Assembly (NCBI RefSeq): GCF_022664535.1
Contig: NZ_JAKUJY010000008.1
Span: 1-64,000, forward strand
Direction of reading: 5' to 3'
Source: Sphingobium trunci
GTDB lineage: Bacteria > Pseudomonadota > Alphaproteobacteria > Sphingomonadales > Sphingomonadaceae
Length of the DNA stretch: 64,000 nt
Shown: positions 1-9,489 of the stretch, piece after piece
How positions within the stretch are numbered: position 1 is the first letter of the stretch
How the letters are laid out: each line of letters begins with the position of its first letter
The notes under the pieces: generated by a model
Seen by the model: only the letters and a program-made list of their open reading frames with translations
What the model was told of the DNA's origin: nothing
Database searches by the model: none
Position numbers and translations under genes: made by a program

Positions 1-52
1 CGGTGGTATCTACCTGCTCCGTCTGAGACGGGTATACCACAAAAAACCAGCA

Positions 53-71
53 GAAAACAGCCGTTTACGGC
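53..71 (-). terminator. putative terminator downstream of tRNA-Glu
   Basis: Reading the minus strand past the tRNA 3' end, a 5-bp GC-rich stem (60-64 pairing with 67-71, 2-nt loop) is followed by a T-rich run (59 down to 53). It is short, so it may be only part of the processing and termination region. The rest of positions 1-52 contains a nested palindrome (3-9 with 34-40, and CCGTCT/AGACGG inside) of unknown role. Confidence 0.4.
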
Positions 72-100
72 ACTTCCTGGCACCTCCCGGGAGAGGAAGG

Positions 101-176
101 TGGTGACCCCTACGGGAATCGAACCCGTGTTTCAGCCGTGAAAGGGCCGCGTCCTAGACCGCTAGACGAAGGGGCC
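101..176 (-). tRNA. tRNA-Glu (anticodon TTC)
   Basis: The minus strand folds as a complete 76-nt tRNA. The acceptor stem GGCCCCT pairs with AGGGGTC (one G-U pair), the D arm contains AGCGG, the anticodon loop CTTTCAC gives TTC (Glu), the T arm contains GGTTCGATTCC, and the CCA end is encoded. It decodes GAA/GAG and also feeds glutamate to tetrapyrrole synthesis where the GluTR pathway is used, as is usual outside the 5-aminolevulinate-synthase bacteria. It lies 121 nt to the left of the recJ stop codon and is on the same strand. Confidence 0.96.
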
Positions 177-297
177 ACATGCAGTTCCGCGTGGGCGTCG
201 CTGCGAAGCGAGGCGGGCATTAGGCGGTGGCTCCGGAGCGGTCAACCCCCTTTTCGTCATGAAAATGTCGCGGAGCACAAATTTGTTTTTTCAGGCT

Positions 298-2064
298 TCA
301 ATCGGCCCAGGCGGCATCCTCCATATGCAGTTCGGCAGCGGGACGCGGCCCCCAGTCGTCGATCTTCGCCCGGCCCGCGATCCACAGCCGCCGGTCGCGA
401 GGGGCGCCCAAAATCGCCTGTCCCAGATCGGATTCCGCCTGGCGGAAGGCGATGGTCTTGATCGAGCGACCATCGTCGCCCGCCATGACCGCGCGCAGAT
501 GGCCATTGCCCACGACGTCCGCCTTGATGACCCGCATCGGCCCCGATGCGATCAGTGGCGCAGGCCAGCCCGCGCCATAGGGACCGCCCGCATCGATGGC
601 GGCGACGAAGTCGGGATTGACCCCCGCCGGGGCCAGCACCGCGTCGATCAGCAGGGCGCGATCGTCTCGCGCCCTGGCGACGGCAGTGGCCAGCCGATCG
701 TCGAGAAAATCGGCCAGCGCATCGACCTTGTCCACGGCGACGGTCAGGCCTGCCGCCATGGCGTGGCCGCCGCCCGCGACCAGCAGGCCGCTATCCTTCG
801 CCGCCAGCACCGCCGCGCCCAGATCGACGCCGGAAATGGAGCGGCCCGACCCCTTGCCCACGCCCTCCTCATCGATGGCGACGACGATGGCGGGGCGGCC
901 CGCCTTTTCCTTGATGCGCCCGGCCACGATGCCGATCACGCCGGGGTGCCAGCCTGCACCCGACACCAGCGCCACCGCGCGGTTGCCCTGCGCGGCGAGC
1001 CGTTCCTCGGCCTCCGCCTGCACCGCCGCTTCAATGGCGCGGCGTTCTTCGTTGAGCAGGTCGAGTTCCTGCGCGATCTTCGCCGCTTCGGCCGGATCCT
1101 GCGTGGTGAGCAGCCTCACCCCCAGATCCGCCTTGCCCACGCGCCCTCCCGCATTGATGCGTGGCCCGAGCGCAAAGCCCAGATCGTGGCAAAGCGGTGC
1201 CCGCGTCAGGCGGCTGGCGTCGATCAGGGCCGAGAGACCGATATTGCGGCGCTTCGCCATGATCTTGAGACCCTGTGCCACGAATGCGCGGTTGAGGCCC
1301 TTCAATTGCGCCACGTCCGCGACCGTACCCAATGCCACGATGTCGAGCAGTTCCATCAGCGGCGGCTCGGACCGTTGCGCGAACCAGCCCCGCTTGCGCA
1401 GCACCCGGATCAGCGCAGCGCCCAGCAGGAAGGCGACGCCCACCGCCGCCAGATGACCATGGGCGGCGGCTTCCTCCGCTTCGTCGAGGCGATTGGGGTT
1501 CACCAGCGCCAGCGCTTCGGGCAGGGCGGCGGCACATTTATGATGGTCGACCACCACCACATCGACGCCCGCTTCCCTTGCCATGGCCAACGCCTCGAAC
1601 GCCTGCGCGCCGCAATCGACGGTGACGATCAGGGTCGCACCCTCGCCCGCCAACCGGACTAGCGCCTCTCCCGAAGGACCATAGCCCTCCATCAGCCGGT
1701 CGGGGATATAGGGCCGCGCCGCAAGGCCCAGATCGCGCAGCAGCCGGATCAGCAGCGCCGCGCTGGTCGCGCCGTCCACATCATAATCGCCGAAGATGCG
1801 CACATCCTCCTGGCCCACCACCGCATAGGCCAGCCGCTCGGCGGCGGCGTCCATGTCGCGGAACAGGCTGGGGTCGGGCATGAAATGGCGGATGGTGGGG
1901 TTGCGGTGCGCCTCCACCGCGTCGCGCGGACAACCGCGCGCCAGCAGCAATTGCGTCACCAGATCGTCGGGCCGATAGCCCGGATCGCGCCCGTCCGCAT
2001 GACCTGCGCGCCACCGCCAGGGCTGGCCGAGGATCGAACGGGTGATGTTGAGCGCGATAGTCAT
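298..2064 (-). CDS. recJ: single-stranded-DNA-specific exonuclease RecJ
   Basis: This is a 5'-to-3' exonuclease on single-stranded DNA that acts in RecF-type recombination, mismatch and base-excision repair. The 588-residue length is typical. DHH-family metal motifs are visible: FGDYDVDG (about residues 91-98), VTVDCG (about 148-152) and VVVDHHK (about 170-176). The DHHA1 half has GPRINAGGRVG and, further on, a glycine-rich GGGHAMAAGL. The start codon ATG at 2064 gives MTIALNITRSILG, a usual RecJ N-terminus. It is divergent from tamA across a 148-nt gap that must hold both promoters. Identification is firm; nothing unusual is seen. Confidence 0.95.
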   Translation of the reverse strand: MTIALNITRSILGQPWRWRAGHADGRDPGYRPDDLVTQLLLARGCPRDAVEAHRNPTIRHFMPDPSLFRDMDAAAERLAYAVVGQEDVRIFGDYDVDGATSAALLIRLLRDLGLAARPYIPDRLMEGYGPSGEALVRLAGEGATLIVTVDCGAQAFEALAMAREAGVDVVVVDHHKCAAALPEALALVNPNRLDEAEEAAAHGHLAAVGVAFLLGAALIRVLRKRGWFAQRSEPPLMELLDIVALGTVADVAQLKGLNRAFVAQGLKIMAKRRNIGLSALIDASRLTRAPLCHDLGFALGPRINAGGRVGKADLGVRLLTTQDPAEAAKIAQELDLLNEERRAIEAAVQAEAEERLAAQGNRAVALVSGAGWHPGVIGIVAGRIKEKAGRPAIVVAIDEEGVGKGSGRSISGVDLGAAVLAAKDSGLLVAGGGHAMAAGLTVAVDKVDALADFLDDRLATAVARARDDRALLIDAVLAPAGVNPDFVAAIDAGGPYGAGWPAPLIASGPMRVIKADVVGNGHLRAVMAGDDGRSIKTIAFRQAESDLGQAILGAPRDRRLWIAGRAKIDDWGPRPAAELHMEDAAWAD

Positions 2065-2212
2065 GAAACGGACTTAGACCGGATGGGATTCGGGCGGTAG
2101 CCCCTTCGCTTCATGACGCAGGCGGAACCGATGCAACCCGTTGCGCGTATTGTCATTCCCGCCCGCCCAATATGTACCGGAGGGCGAAGGATGAAGGGGC
2201 AAAGCGGTTTCC

Positions 2213-4309
2213 ATGGGTCCAGGGCAGGCAAAGCGGGTTCGGCATGCCCTGGGTCTGATGATGATGGCGGCCTCCCCCCTCCCCCTCATGGCCCAGACGC
2301 CGCCGCCTTCGCCACAGCAGGAAGAACCGATCCTGCCCGACAGCGAGTTCGAGGCACGCCTGCCAAAAGTGGGTGACGCGCCTGCCGACAAAAAAGCTCC
2401 GCTGCCGTCGATCGATGAATGGATCGACCGGCAGATGCCGCAGACCAGCGCGCCGGCCGAGCTGCCGCCCGCCACCGAACCGCAGGAGGAACGGGAACTT
2501 GCCGCCCCGCTCCCGCCGCTCGACAGCGTGCAGGTGCCCTTGCAGGTCGCGACCGGCAGCAGCCCCGATGAAAAGACGCAGCCGGTCGCCTATGCGGTCA
2601 GCATCGAAGGCTTCGGCAAGACCGGGCTGGAGGATGATTTCCGGGACGCGTCTGCACTGGTCGGGGGCAAGGGCAGGGCCGACACCGCCGCCATGGTGCA
2701 GGCCCGCGCGCATGAGGATGAGGCGCTCGCCGTGCGTCTGCTCTATTCCGAAGGCTATTATGATGCGACCGCGCTGGCGTCCCTGGATCAGTCGGCGAAT
2801 GGATCGCTGAAGGCGGTCGTGTCGGTGACGCCAGGCAAGCGCTACAAGATCGGCGATATCGTGATCCACGCCGGGCCGACCGTACCGCCGAACCTGATCC
2901 GGGACAGCCTGCCGCTCAAGACCGGCGACTTTATCGTCGCGGCGGCGGTCGAGGGCGCGGAGGCCAATGTCGGGGTCAAGCTGCCGGAAAATGGCTATCC
3001 CTTCGCGAAGGTCGGGCAGCGCGACATATTGCTCGATCCCGCGACGGCCACGGGCGACTACACGCTGCCGGTCGAGACCGGGCCGCGCGGATCATTCCGT
3101 GGGATCACCACCGCCGGCGAAAAACAGGCCTTCGGCGCCGATCATATGAAGGTCATCAGCCGCTTCAGGCCGGGCGAACCGTATGACAGCCGCAAGGTCG
3201 ACGACCTGCGCCGGGCGCTGGTGGCAACGGGCCTGTTTTCCAGCGTGTCGGTCGATCCGGTGCGGACCAATGCGCCGGGACCGGACGGCACCGAATATGT
3301 CGACCTGAACGTCACGCAGGAGGCGGGCAAGCCGCGCACCCTGGCCGGGGAACTGGGCTATGGCACGGGGCAGGGCTTCCGTGCCGAGGGCACATGGACC
3401 CACCGCAACCTTTTCCCGCCCGAAGGCGCGGTGATCGCCAGCATCATCGCGGGCACGCAGGAACAGGGGGTGACGGGCACTTTCCGCCGCTCCAATGCAG
3501 GCAAGCGCGACAGGACTTTCCAGGCAGGCGCGTCGCTCAATCACCAGAATTACGACGCCTATGAAGCCTATACCGCCGGTCTCAACATCGGCTGGTCGCG
3601 CCAGTCCACGCCGATCTTCCAGAAACGCTGGACCTACAGCTATGGCGCGGAGGTGCTGCTGACGAACGAGCAGGTGGTGGTCGATCCGGCGACGGCGGAC
3701 AAGATGCGGCGCACCTATTTCATCGGCGGCCTGCCGATGCAGCTTGGCTATGACCGGTCCAACGACCTGCTGAATCCGACCCGGGGTTTCCGCGCCAACC
3801 TCCGCGCCGAGCCGGAGGGGTCGTTGCAGGGCAATTTCTCGCCCTATCTGCGCGCCACCTTCGACCTGACCGGCTATTATCCGTTGTCCGACGGCCTCGT
3901 CATCGCAGGGCGTACCCGGATCGGGACGATCAGCGGGGTGGCGCGCGACGATATCGCTCCGTCGCGGCGCATCTATGCGGGCGGCGGTGGATCGGTGCGC
4001 GGCTTTGGCTATCAGCAGCTGGGGCCGAAGGACGTCAAAAACGATCCGATCGGCGGCCGGTCCGTCAATGAATTCGCGGTCGAGGGCCGCTATCGCTTCG
4101 GCGATTATGGCCTGGTCGCCTTCGTCGATGCGGGCCAGGTCTATGAAAGCTCCATACCGCAATTTTCCAACATCCGCTATGGCGTCGGCGTCGGCGGGCG
4201 CTTCTACACCAATTTCGGCCCGTTTCGCGCGGACATCGCCATGCCGGTCAACCGGCAGCCGGGCGAGTCCAGATTCACCCTCTATATCGGCATCGGGCAG
4301 GCCTTCTGA
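2213..4309 (+). CDS. tamA: outer-membrane translocation/assembly protein TamA (BamA/Omp85 family)
   Basis: TamA is an Omp85-family outer-membrane protein that works with TamB to insert or supply components to the outer membrane. The 698-residue product starts with a signal peptide (hydrophobic stretch ending LPLMAQ, about residues 12-28). A proline-rich linker follows, then POTRA-like repeats (about 115-360), then a C-terminal beta-barrel of the surface-antigen/D15 type with alternating aromatic strands. It ends in F, as outer-membrane barrels do. The stop codon overlaps the tamB start by one base (TGATG), so translation is probably coupled. The start at 2213 has no strong Shine-Dalgarno sequence; Met16 (2258) is an alternative but would shorten the n-region. 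Confidence 0.92.
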   Translation: MGPGQAKRVRHALGLMMMAASPLPLMAQTPPPSPQQEEPILPDSEFEARLPKVGDAPADKKAPLPSIDEWIDRQMPQTSAPAELPPATEPQEERELAAPLPPLDSVQVPLQVATGSSPDEKTQPVAYAVSIEGFGKTGLEDDFRDASALVGGKGRADTAAMVQARAHEDEALAVRLLYSEGYYDATALASLDQSANGSLKAVVSVTPGKRYKIGDIVIHAGPTVPPNLIRDSLPLKTGDFIVAAAVEGAEANVGVKLPENGYPFAKVGQRDILLDPATATGDYTLPVETGPRGSFRGITTAGEKQAFGADHMKVISRFRPGEPYDSRKVDDLRRALVATGLFSSVSVDPVRTNAPGPDGTEYVDLNVTQEAGKPRTLAGELGYGTGQGFRAEGTWTHRNLFPPEGAVIASIIAGTQEQGVTGTFRRSNAGKRDRTFQAGASLNHQNYDAYEAYTAGLNIGWSRQSTPIFQKRWTYSYGAEVLLTNEQVVVDPATADKMRRTYFIGGLPMQLGYDRSNDLLNPTRGFRANLRAEPEGSLQGNFSPYLRATFDLTGYYPLSDGLVIAGRTRIGTISGVARDDIAPSRRIYAGGGGSVRGFGYQQLGPKDVKNDPIGGRSVNEFAVEGRYRFGDYGLVAFVDAGQVYESSIPQFSNIRYGVGVGGRFYTNFGPFRADIAMPVNRQPGESRFTLYIGIGQAF

Positions 4310-7300
4310 TGGCAGAGGACAGCGTCATCATCCGCCAACCACGCCCGCTCTGGCAGAAGGTGGTGCTGGGTGCGACCGGCCTGATCGCCGGCCTGCTGGT
4401 GCTGGTCGCCGGACTGCTGCTGTTCCTCAACACCCAGCCGGGGAAAAAATTCCTCATCCGCCAGATCGCCGCGCTCAAGCTGGAATCCGGCATGGCGATC
4501 GAGGTCGGGCGGATCGACGGGTCGATCTACAGCGACATGACCATCCACAATCTGGTGCTGCGCGACCCCAAGGGGATCTTCGCCGTCAGCCCCCGCGTCC
4601 ATGTGGTGTGGAGCCCCTTCCGCTACATCGACAACCATATTTCGGTGCGGCTGCTGGAAAGCCCGCTGGTGGTGCTGGCCCGCAGCCCGCGGTTCAACGT
4701 CACCAGTACCGATCCCAATGCGCCGATCCTGCCCGACCTCGACATCGACGTCGACCGGCTGAAGATCGCCCGCTTCCTCGTCGCCAAGCCGGTGATCGGC
4801 CAGAAGCGTGAGATCGCGATCGACGGCGTCACCCACATATCCGACGGCCGCGCCATCCTGTCGGCCGATGCCGTGGTGGACAGCGGCGATCGTTTGCAGG
4901 CCCATCTCGACGCCGTGCCCGCGCAGAACCGCCTCGCCATGAAGGGCACGCTCACCGCGCCCAGGGGTGGCGTGATCGCGGCGATGAGCGGCCTGACCGA
5001 CGGATTCACCGCGACGCTGGACGGCAAGGGAACGTGGCAGGCCTGGGACGGGCGGATGGTCGCGACATCGGGCAAGGGCGAGTTGGCGAACATCGCGCTG
5101 GTCGCCCGGAACGGAAATTTCGCCGCCAGGGGACCGGTGCGGCCGGGGCTGGTCTTCGCCGGGACGGTCGACCGTCTGACCGCCCCGCAACTGGATGTGG
5201 ACCTGTTGGCGGGGCTCAACCAGCGGCGTGTGAACCTCAGGGGATCATTGAAGTCGCCTGCCCTCTCCGCCACTGCACAGGGGCTGATCGACCTCGGCAA
5301 GAGCCGGTTCAGCGCGCTGAAGATCGATGCCGCCCTGCTGACCCCCGGCGCGATCATGGAGAAGGTGAAGGGGCAGGACGTCCGCGCCTCCGTCATTCTC
5401 GACGGCCCGATGGCGACGCCCTTCATCGACTATGACATCAGCGCCAGACATCTTGCCTTCGACGCCACCGGCATTGACGATCTGAAGGCCAGCGGGCGCG
5501 CGGTCATCGATGCCGACCGTATCCGCATCCCGGTCAGCGCCACCGCCAGCCGCGTGACCGGCCTCAACGCTGCGGCGGGTGGTCTCCTGCAAAATCTTCG
5601 CGTCAAGGGCGACTTTGCCTATGCGGCGGGCAAGCTCATCAGCGACAATCTCAAGATCGACAGCGACCGGGTGGACGCCACCGCCATCGTGCTGGCCGAT
5701 CTGGACAAGGCCATGTATCGCGGCGCGCTCAAGGGCCGGGTCAATGACTATAAAATCGACGGCGTCGGCATCGTCAACCTCAACACCGATGTTCATCTGG
5801 TGCCGGGGCCGAGGGGCAGCTTCGGTCTGGACGGCAGGTTCGGGGTGCGCACGGCCCGCTGGGACAATGCGTCGGTCCGCGATTTCCTGGGCGGCAATGC
5901 GGTCCTGTCCGGGCGCATCGGCATGACGCCTGAGGGCAGGTTCACCCTCGCCGGTCTCAAGGGCGCGGCGCCCAATTTTCAGGTCCATTCGGGATCGGGC
6001 AGCTATGACACGGATGGCGCGATCGCGTTCGACGCCAGCGCATCCTCCCGCCAATATGGCCCGCTCGCGCTGACCGTGCGCGGCACGATGGAGCGTCCAC
6101 AGGCCGTGTTACGCGCCGCCCGTCCCCATGTCGGCGTGCAACTCCAGGACGTGGTGGCAAAGCTTCATGGCGAGGCGGGGGGCTATCGGCTCGAAACCAC
6201 GGGCGGCTCGCCCTACGGCCCCTTCTTCGCCAATGTGCTGATCCGCACGGCGAAAGGCCCGCTCACCATCGACATCACGAAAGCCCGCTTCGCCGGAGTC
6301 GACATGAACGGCACGGTGCGGCAAAGCGCCGCCGGTCCCTTCACCGGCCAGCTGGCGATGAACGGGTCGGGCATCACCGGCACGGCCCGGCTGACGGCGG
6401 TGGGCAAGGCGCAGGGCGCCCAGCTCAACGCCACCGCCAGCAATGCGAAATTGCCCGGAGAGGCGGATGTGGTGATCGGCCGCGCGCTGATCGCGGCGAA
6501 CATGGTGCTGACCGATCAGCCGCAGATCAGCGCCGATGTGCAGATGGCCAATGCCGCCTATGGCGATTATGTGGTGCGCAAGGCCCGCGGCCGGATCGAC
6601 TATCAGGGCGGACGCGGGCGGGCGCAACTGGTCGCGGACGGATCGACCGGCGTGCCCTTTTCGCTGGCCGTGAACGCCGCGCTGCGCCCGACGCTCTACG
6701 CCGTGGCGCTGGACGGCAAGGCGAGCAACATCCCCTTCCGCTTCGCCCAGCCCGCCATCGTCCGCATCGAAAGGACGGGATATCGCCTGGAACCCGCGAC
6801 GCTGGTGCTGCCGCAGGGCCGGGTGGACCTGGCCGGGCGCTTCGGCGACCAGAGCGCGATGCAGGCGCGCTTCAAGGATTTCGACCTCGCCATCGTCAAC
6901 ATGGCGTCGCCGGGCATCGGCATCAGCGGCAAGGCCACCGGCACGCTGGACTTCGCCCGGAGCGGCAACGCCTTCCCCACCGCGACCACGCGCCTGGCGA
7001 TCAGCGATTTCCGCCGGTCCAGCCTGACCGCCGTGTCCGATCCGGTGTCGATGGCGATCGAGGGCAAGCTGTCCGGCGCGGGCAGCGACATGCGCGGCCT
7101 CATCCGGCGCGGCAATGCGACGCTGGGCCGCTTCGTCGCGACGCTCGCCCCGCCGGGACCGGGCGCGAGCTGGAGCGAACAGTTGCAGTCCGCACCTCTG
7201 GGCGGGGGCATCCGCTATGCCGGGCCAGCCGATGTCCTGTTCTCCTTCGCGGGCCAGGCCGACCAGCAACTGACCGGCCCGATCGCGGTCGCGGCGGATT

Positions 7301-8496
7301 TCGGCGGCCGTCTGAGCGCGCCGCGGCTGAACGGCATCGTCCGCGCCAATGCGCTGACCTATGAGAATGAGACGTTCGGTACCCGCGTCACCCAGATGCG
7401 GCTCGACGGGCGCTTCACCAACGACCGGCTGGAGCTGCGCGACTTTTCGGGCCGGGCGGGCGACGGCACGGTGCAGGCGAGCGGCACGGTGGGCCTTGCG
7501 GCGGACAGCGGCTATCCCATGGACATTGCGGTGAAGCTGGACCGCGCCCGCCTGGCCCGTAGCGAAGCGATTACCAGCGTGGTCAGCGGCACGCTCAACA
7601 TCACCAACAGCGCGGCCGATGGCGGGCTGATCAGGGGCGATCTCTCGCTGCCCGAAACCCGCTATCGCGTGGCGTGGCAGGGCGGCACCGACATCCGCCA
7701 GTTGACCGGGGTGCGGCGCAAGGGTGAGGGCACCGACCTGCTCGACCAGCGGCTCGCCGCACGGCAGACGGCCGCCAGGCCGACGACATGGAAGCTGGAT
7801 GTCCGGGTCCGTGCCGACAATGAGATTTACGTGACCGGCATGGGCCTCGATTCCGAATGGAAGACGGACATGCGCGTCACCGGCACCGCCTCCGACCCGC
7901 GCGTGGTCGGCAGGATCGAGGTGATCCGGGGCCGCTACAGCTTCTCGGGCCATCAGTTCGATCTGGAACAGGGCGTCATCACCTTCAACGGGCCGATGAT
8001 GAACCCGGTGCTGGCGATCCGCGCCGAAACGAAGATCAATGATGTGACCGCGGGCATTGCCGTGGGCGGCACGGCGCAGCAGCCGGACATCGCCTTCGTC
8101 TCGACGCCGGCCCTGCCGCAGGACGAAATCCTTGCCCGCATCCTGTTCGGCGACAATGTCGCGAACCTCAGTGCCACGCAGGCGATCCAGCTTGCCGCCG
8201 CGCTGAACGGACTGCGCGGGGGCGGCGGGGGATTGAATCCCATGGGCAAGCTGCAAAATGCCTCCGGCGTCGATCGCATCGGCATTGTCGGCGGCGACGA
8301 GGCGACCGGGCGCGGCACATCGCTGGCGGTCGGGCAGCATATCTCCAACAATATCTATGTGGAGGTGATCACCGATCCCAAGGGCTTCACCGCGACCCAG
8401 CTCGAAATCTCGCTGTCCAGGACGTTGAGCCTCTTGTCGAAGACGGGCACCAATGCGGGATCGTCCGCGAACCTGCGCTATTCGAAGGATTATTGA
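4309..8496 (+). CDS. tamB: translocation/assembly module protein TamB (DUF490, AsmA-like)
   Basis: TamB is a very long periplasm-spanning protein, anchored in the inner membrane, that partners TamA in outer-membrane protein and lipid homeostasis. The 1395 residues begin with one transmembrane segment (about 11-37). A long run of beta-rich, AsmA-like repeats follows, and the TamB/DUF490 domain occupies roughly the last 350 residues. Typical C-terminal features are visible: the VTGTASDPRVVGRIEVIRG region and a last stretch ending SSANLRYSKDY. The gene overlaps tamA by one base, forming a two-gene operon. The length and order match the family. Confidence 0.93.
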   Translation: MAEDSVIIRQPRPLWQKVVLGATGLIAGLLVLVAGLLLFLNTQPGKKFLIRQIAALKLESGMAIEVGRIDGSIYSDMTIHNLVLRDPKGIFAVSPRVHVVWSPFRYIDNHISVRLLESPLVVLARSPRFNVTSTDPNAPILPDLDIDVDRLKIARFLVAKPVIGQKREIAIDGVTHISDGRAILSADAVVDSGDRLQAHLDAVPAQNRLAMKGTLTAPRGGVIAAMSGLTDGFTATLDGKGTWQAWDGRMVATSGKGELANIALVARNGNFAARGPVRPGLVFAGTVDRLTAPQLDVDLLAGLNQRRVNLRGSLKSPALSATAQGLIDLGKSRFSALKIDAALLTPGAIMEKVKGQDVRASVILDGPMATPFIDYDISARHLAFDATGIDDLKASGRAVIDADRIRIPVSATASRVTGLNAAAGGLLQNLRVKGDFAYAAGKLISDNLKIDSDRVDATAIVLADLDKAMYRGALKGRVNDYKIDGVGIVNLNTDVHLVPGPRGSFGLDGRFGVRTARWDNASVRDFLGGNAVLSGRIGMTPEGRFTLAGLKGAAPNFQVHSGSGSYDTDGAIAFDASASSRQYGPLALTVRGTMERPQAVLRAARPHVGVQLQDVVAKLHGEAGGYRLETTGGSPYGPFFANVLIRTAKGPLTIDITKARFAGVDMNGTVRQSAAGPFTGQLAMNGSGITGTARLTAVGKAQGAQLNATASNAKLPGEADVVIGRALIAANMVLTDQPQISADVQMANAAYGDYVVRKARGRIDYQGGRGRAQLVADGSTGVPFSLAVNAALRPTLYAVALDGKASNIPFRFAQPAIVRIERTGYRLEPATLVLPQGRVDLAGRFGDQSAMQARFKDFDLAIVNMASPGIGISGKATGTLDFARSGNAFPTATTRLAISDFRRSSLTAVSDPVSMAIEGKLSGAGSDMRGLIRRGNATLGRFVATLAPPGPGASWSEQLQSAPLGGGIRYAGPADVLFSFAGQADQQLTGPIAVAADFGGRLSAPRLNGIVRANALTYENETFGTRVTQMRLDGRFTNDRLELRDFSGRAGDGTVQASGTVGLAADSGYPMDIAVKLDRARLARSEAITSVVSGTLNITNSAADGGLIRGDLSLPETRYRVAWQGGTDIRQLTGVRRKGEGTDLLDQRLAARQTAARPTTWKLDVRVRADNEIYVTGMGLDSEWKTDMRVTGTASDPRVVGRIEVIRGRYSFSGHQFDLEQGVITFNGPMMNPVLAIRAETKINDVTAGIAVGGTAQQPDIAFVSTPALPQDEILARILFGDNVANLSATQAIQLAAALNGLRGGGGGLNPMGKLQNASGVDRIGIVGGDEATGRGTSLAVGQHISNNIYVEVITDPKGFTATQLEISLSRTLSLLSKTGTNAGSSANLRYSKDY

Positions 8497-8605
8497 ACCC
8501 GTCCGGCTATCCGCATGTGCCGGGCAATTCGGATGCCGCCGCCACCGCAGCCGACTGTTCCGGCGCGCGGCGGGGCGTCTCCATCCGGTTGACGCCGCAG
8601 ACCGA

Positions 8606-8648
8606 TTGACAGTCGCCCTGCTTGGCGCAAAAAGAACAAATCAGGAAC
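8606..8648 (+). promoter_or_regulatory. LexA operator (GAAC-N7-GAAC) and -35 box of the imuA-imuB-dnaE2 operon
   Basis: The two GAAC half-sites at 8634-8637 and 8645-8648 are separated by exactly seven bases. This is the alphaproteobacterial direct-repeat SOS box. A perfect TTGACA (8606-8611) stands 17 nt upstream of the expected -10 position, which overlaps the first half-site but is A-rich rather than TATAAT-like. The imuA start codon is only 7 nt after the box, and its ribosome-binding AGGA (8643-8646) lies inside it. Bound LexA would therefore cover the promoter and the translation start region. Confidence 0.85.
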
Positions 8649-8655
8649 AAATGCT

Positions 8656-9489
8656 ATGACCGAGTCGGTGAAGACCCTCGCTGCCTTACGGCGGCATATC
8701 GCATCGCTGGACGGGATTCCAGCCGCGCAGACCTGCGCCCGGGTGGCGACGGGGCATGCGCCGCTCGATCAGGCGCTGGACGGCGGACTGGCACGCGGCC
8801 GGGTGCATGAGTTTTTCGCCACTGCGGAAGAGGAGGGCGCAGCGGCCGGACTGGCGCTGATCCTGGCGCGGCTGGCGGCAGGCGAAGCGCCGCTGCTCTG
8901 GTTGCGGACGGCAGCGGCGGGGCGCGTCGGCGGCATGCCCTATGGTCCGGGCTTGGCCGCGCTGGGGATCGATCCCGAACGGTTGCTGATCGGCATGATG
9001 GCGGATGACGCCATGCTGCTGCGCGCCGCGGTGGATGGATTGCGCTGCCCTGCCCTGGGCGCGCTGGTGGTGGAATTGCGGGGACGGGCGCCCTTGCTCG
9101 ACCTGACGGCCAGCCGCCGGCTGGCGCTGGCGGCGGAAGAATCGGGCGTGACGCCGCTGCTGGTCCGGCTGGGCGGTGACCCGGTGCCGAGCGCGGCCGA
9201 TACGCGATGGCGGGTGGCGGCTGCGCCTTCACTTCCCCTGCCGGGAAATGGGCCGGGCATGAGCGTTTTCGACCTGCATCTGCTGCGGCGGCGGGCGGGA
9301 CGGGATGGGCTGCATTGGCGGCTTGCATGGGACAATGGCCGGGGCGTGTTTGAAGAGATGGGAGGTGGGCGCGATGAACGCCATGACCTTGGACAGCAGC
9401 ACAGCGGGAGACATGATCGCCCAGCGCCGCTACCTGGCGCTGTGGTTCCCCTTCCTGCCGATCGACCGGCTGCGGATCGCGCGGCCTGA
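8656..9489 (+). CDS. imuA: SOS mutagenesis accessory protein ImuA
   Basis: ImuA is the RecA-fold-like accessory protein of the SOS mutasome and works with ImuB and DnaE2 in damage-induced mutagenesis. The 277 residues fit the family. They start with the usual helical N-terminus (TLAALRRHIASLDG), then a GHAPLDQALDGGLARGRVHEFF segment typical of ImuA, and later SRRLALAAEESGVTPLLVR. ATG at 8656 has AGGA 9-10 nt upstream. The last 116 bases overlap imuB in another frame, and the overlapped end (PGAVVPLPADRPAADRAA) looks like a normal ImuA tail, so the overlap appears genuine rather than an error. Confidence 0.9.
   Translation: MTESVKTLAALRRHIASLDGIPAAQTCARVATGHAPLDQALDGGLARGRVHEFFATAEEEGAAAGLALILARLAAGEAPLLWLRTAAAGRVGGMPYGPGLAALGIDPERLLIGMMADDAMLLRAAVDGLRCPALGALVVELRGRAPLLDLTASRRLALAAEESGVTPLLVRLGGDPVPSAADTRWRVAAAPSLPLPGNGPGMSVFDLHLLRRRAGRDGLHWRLAWDNGRGVFEEMGGGRDERHDLGQQHSGRHDRPAPLPGAVVPLPADRPAADRAA

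Noticed and set aside
1..52. Possible attachment site or second tRNA beside tRNA-Glu
   Set aside because: There is a nested palindrome but no second cloverleaf, no repeat of the tRNA 3' end and no integrase in the window.
6109..8340. 743-residue frame antisense to tamB
   Set aside because: Composition is that of a shadow frame, with no signal, ribosome-binding site or domain.
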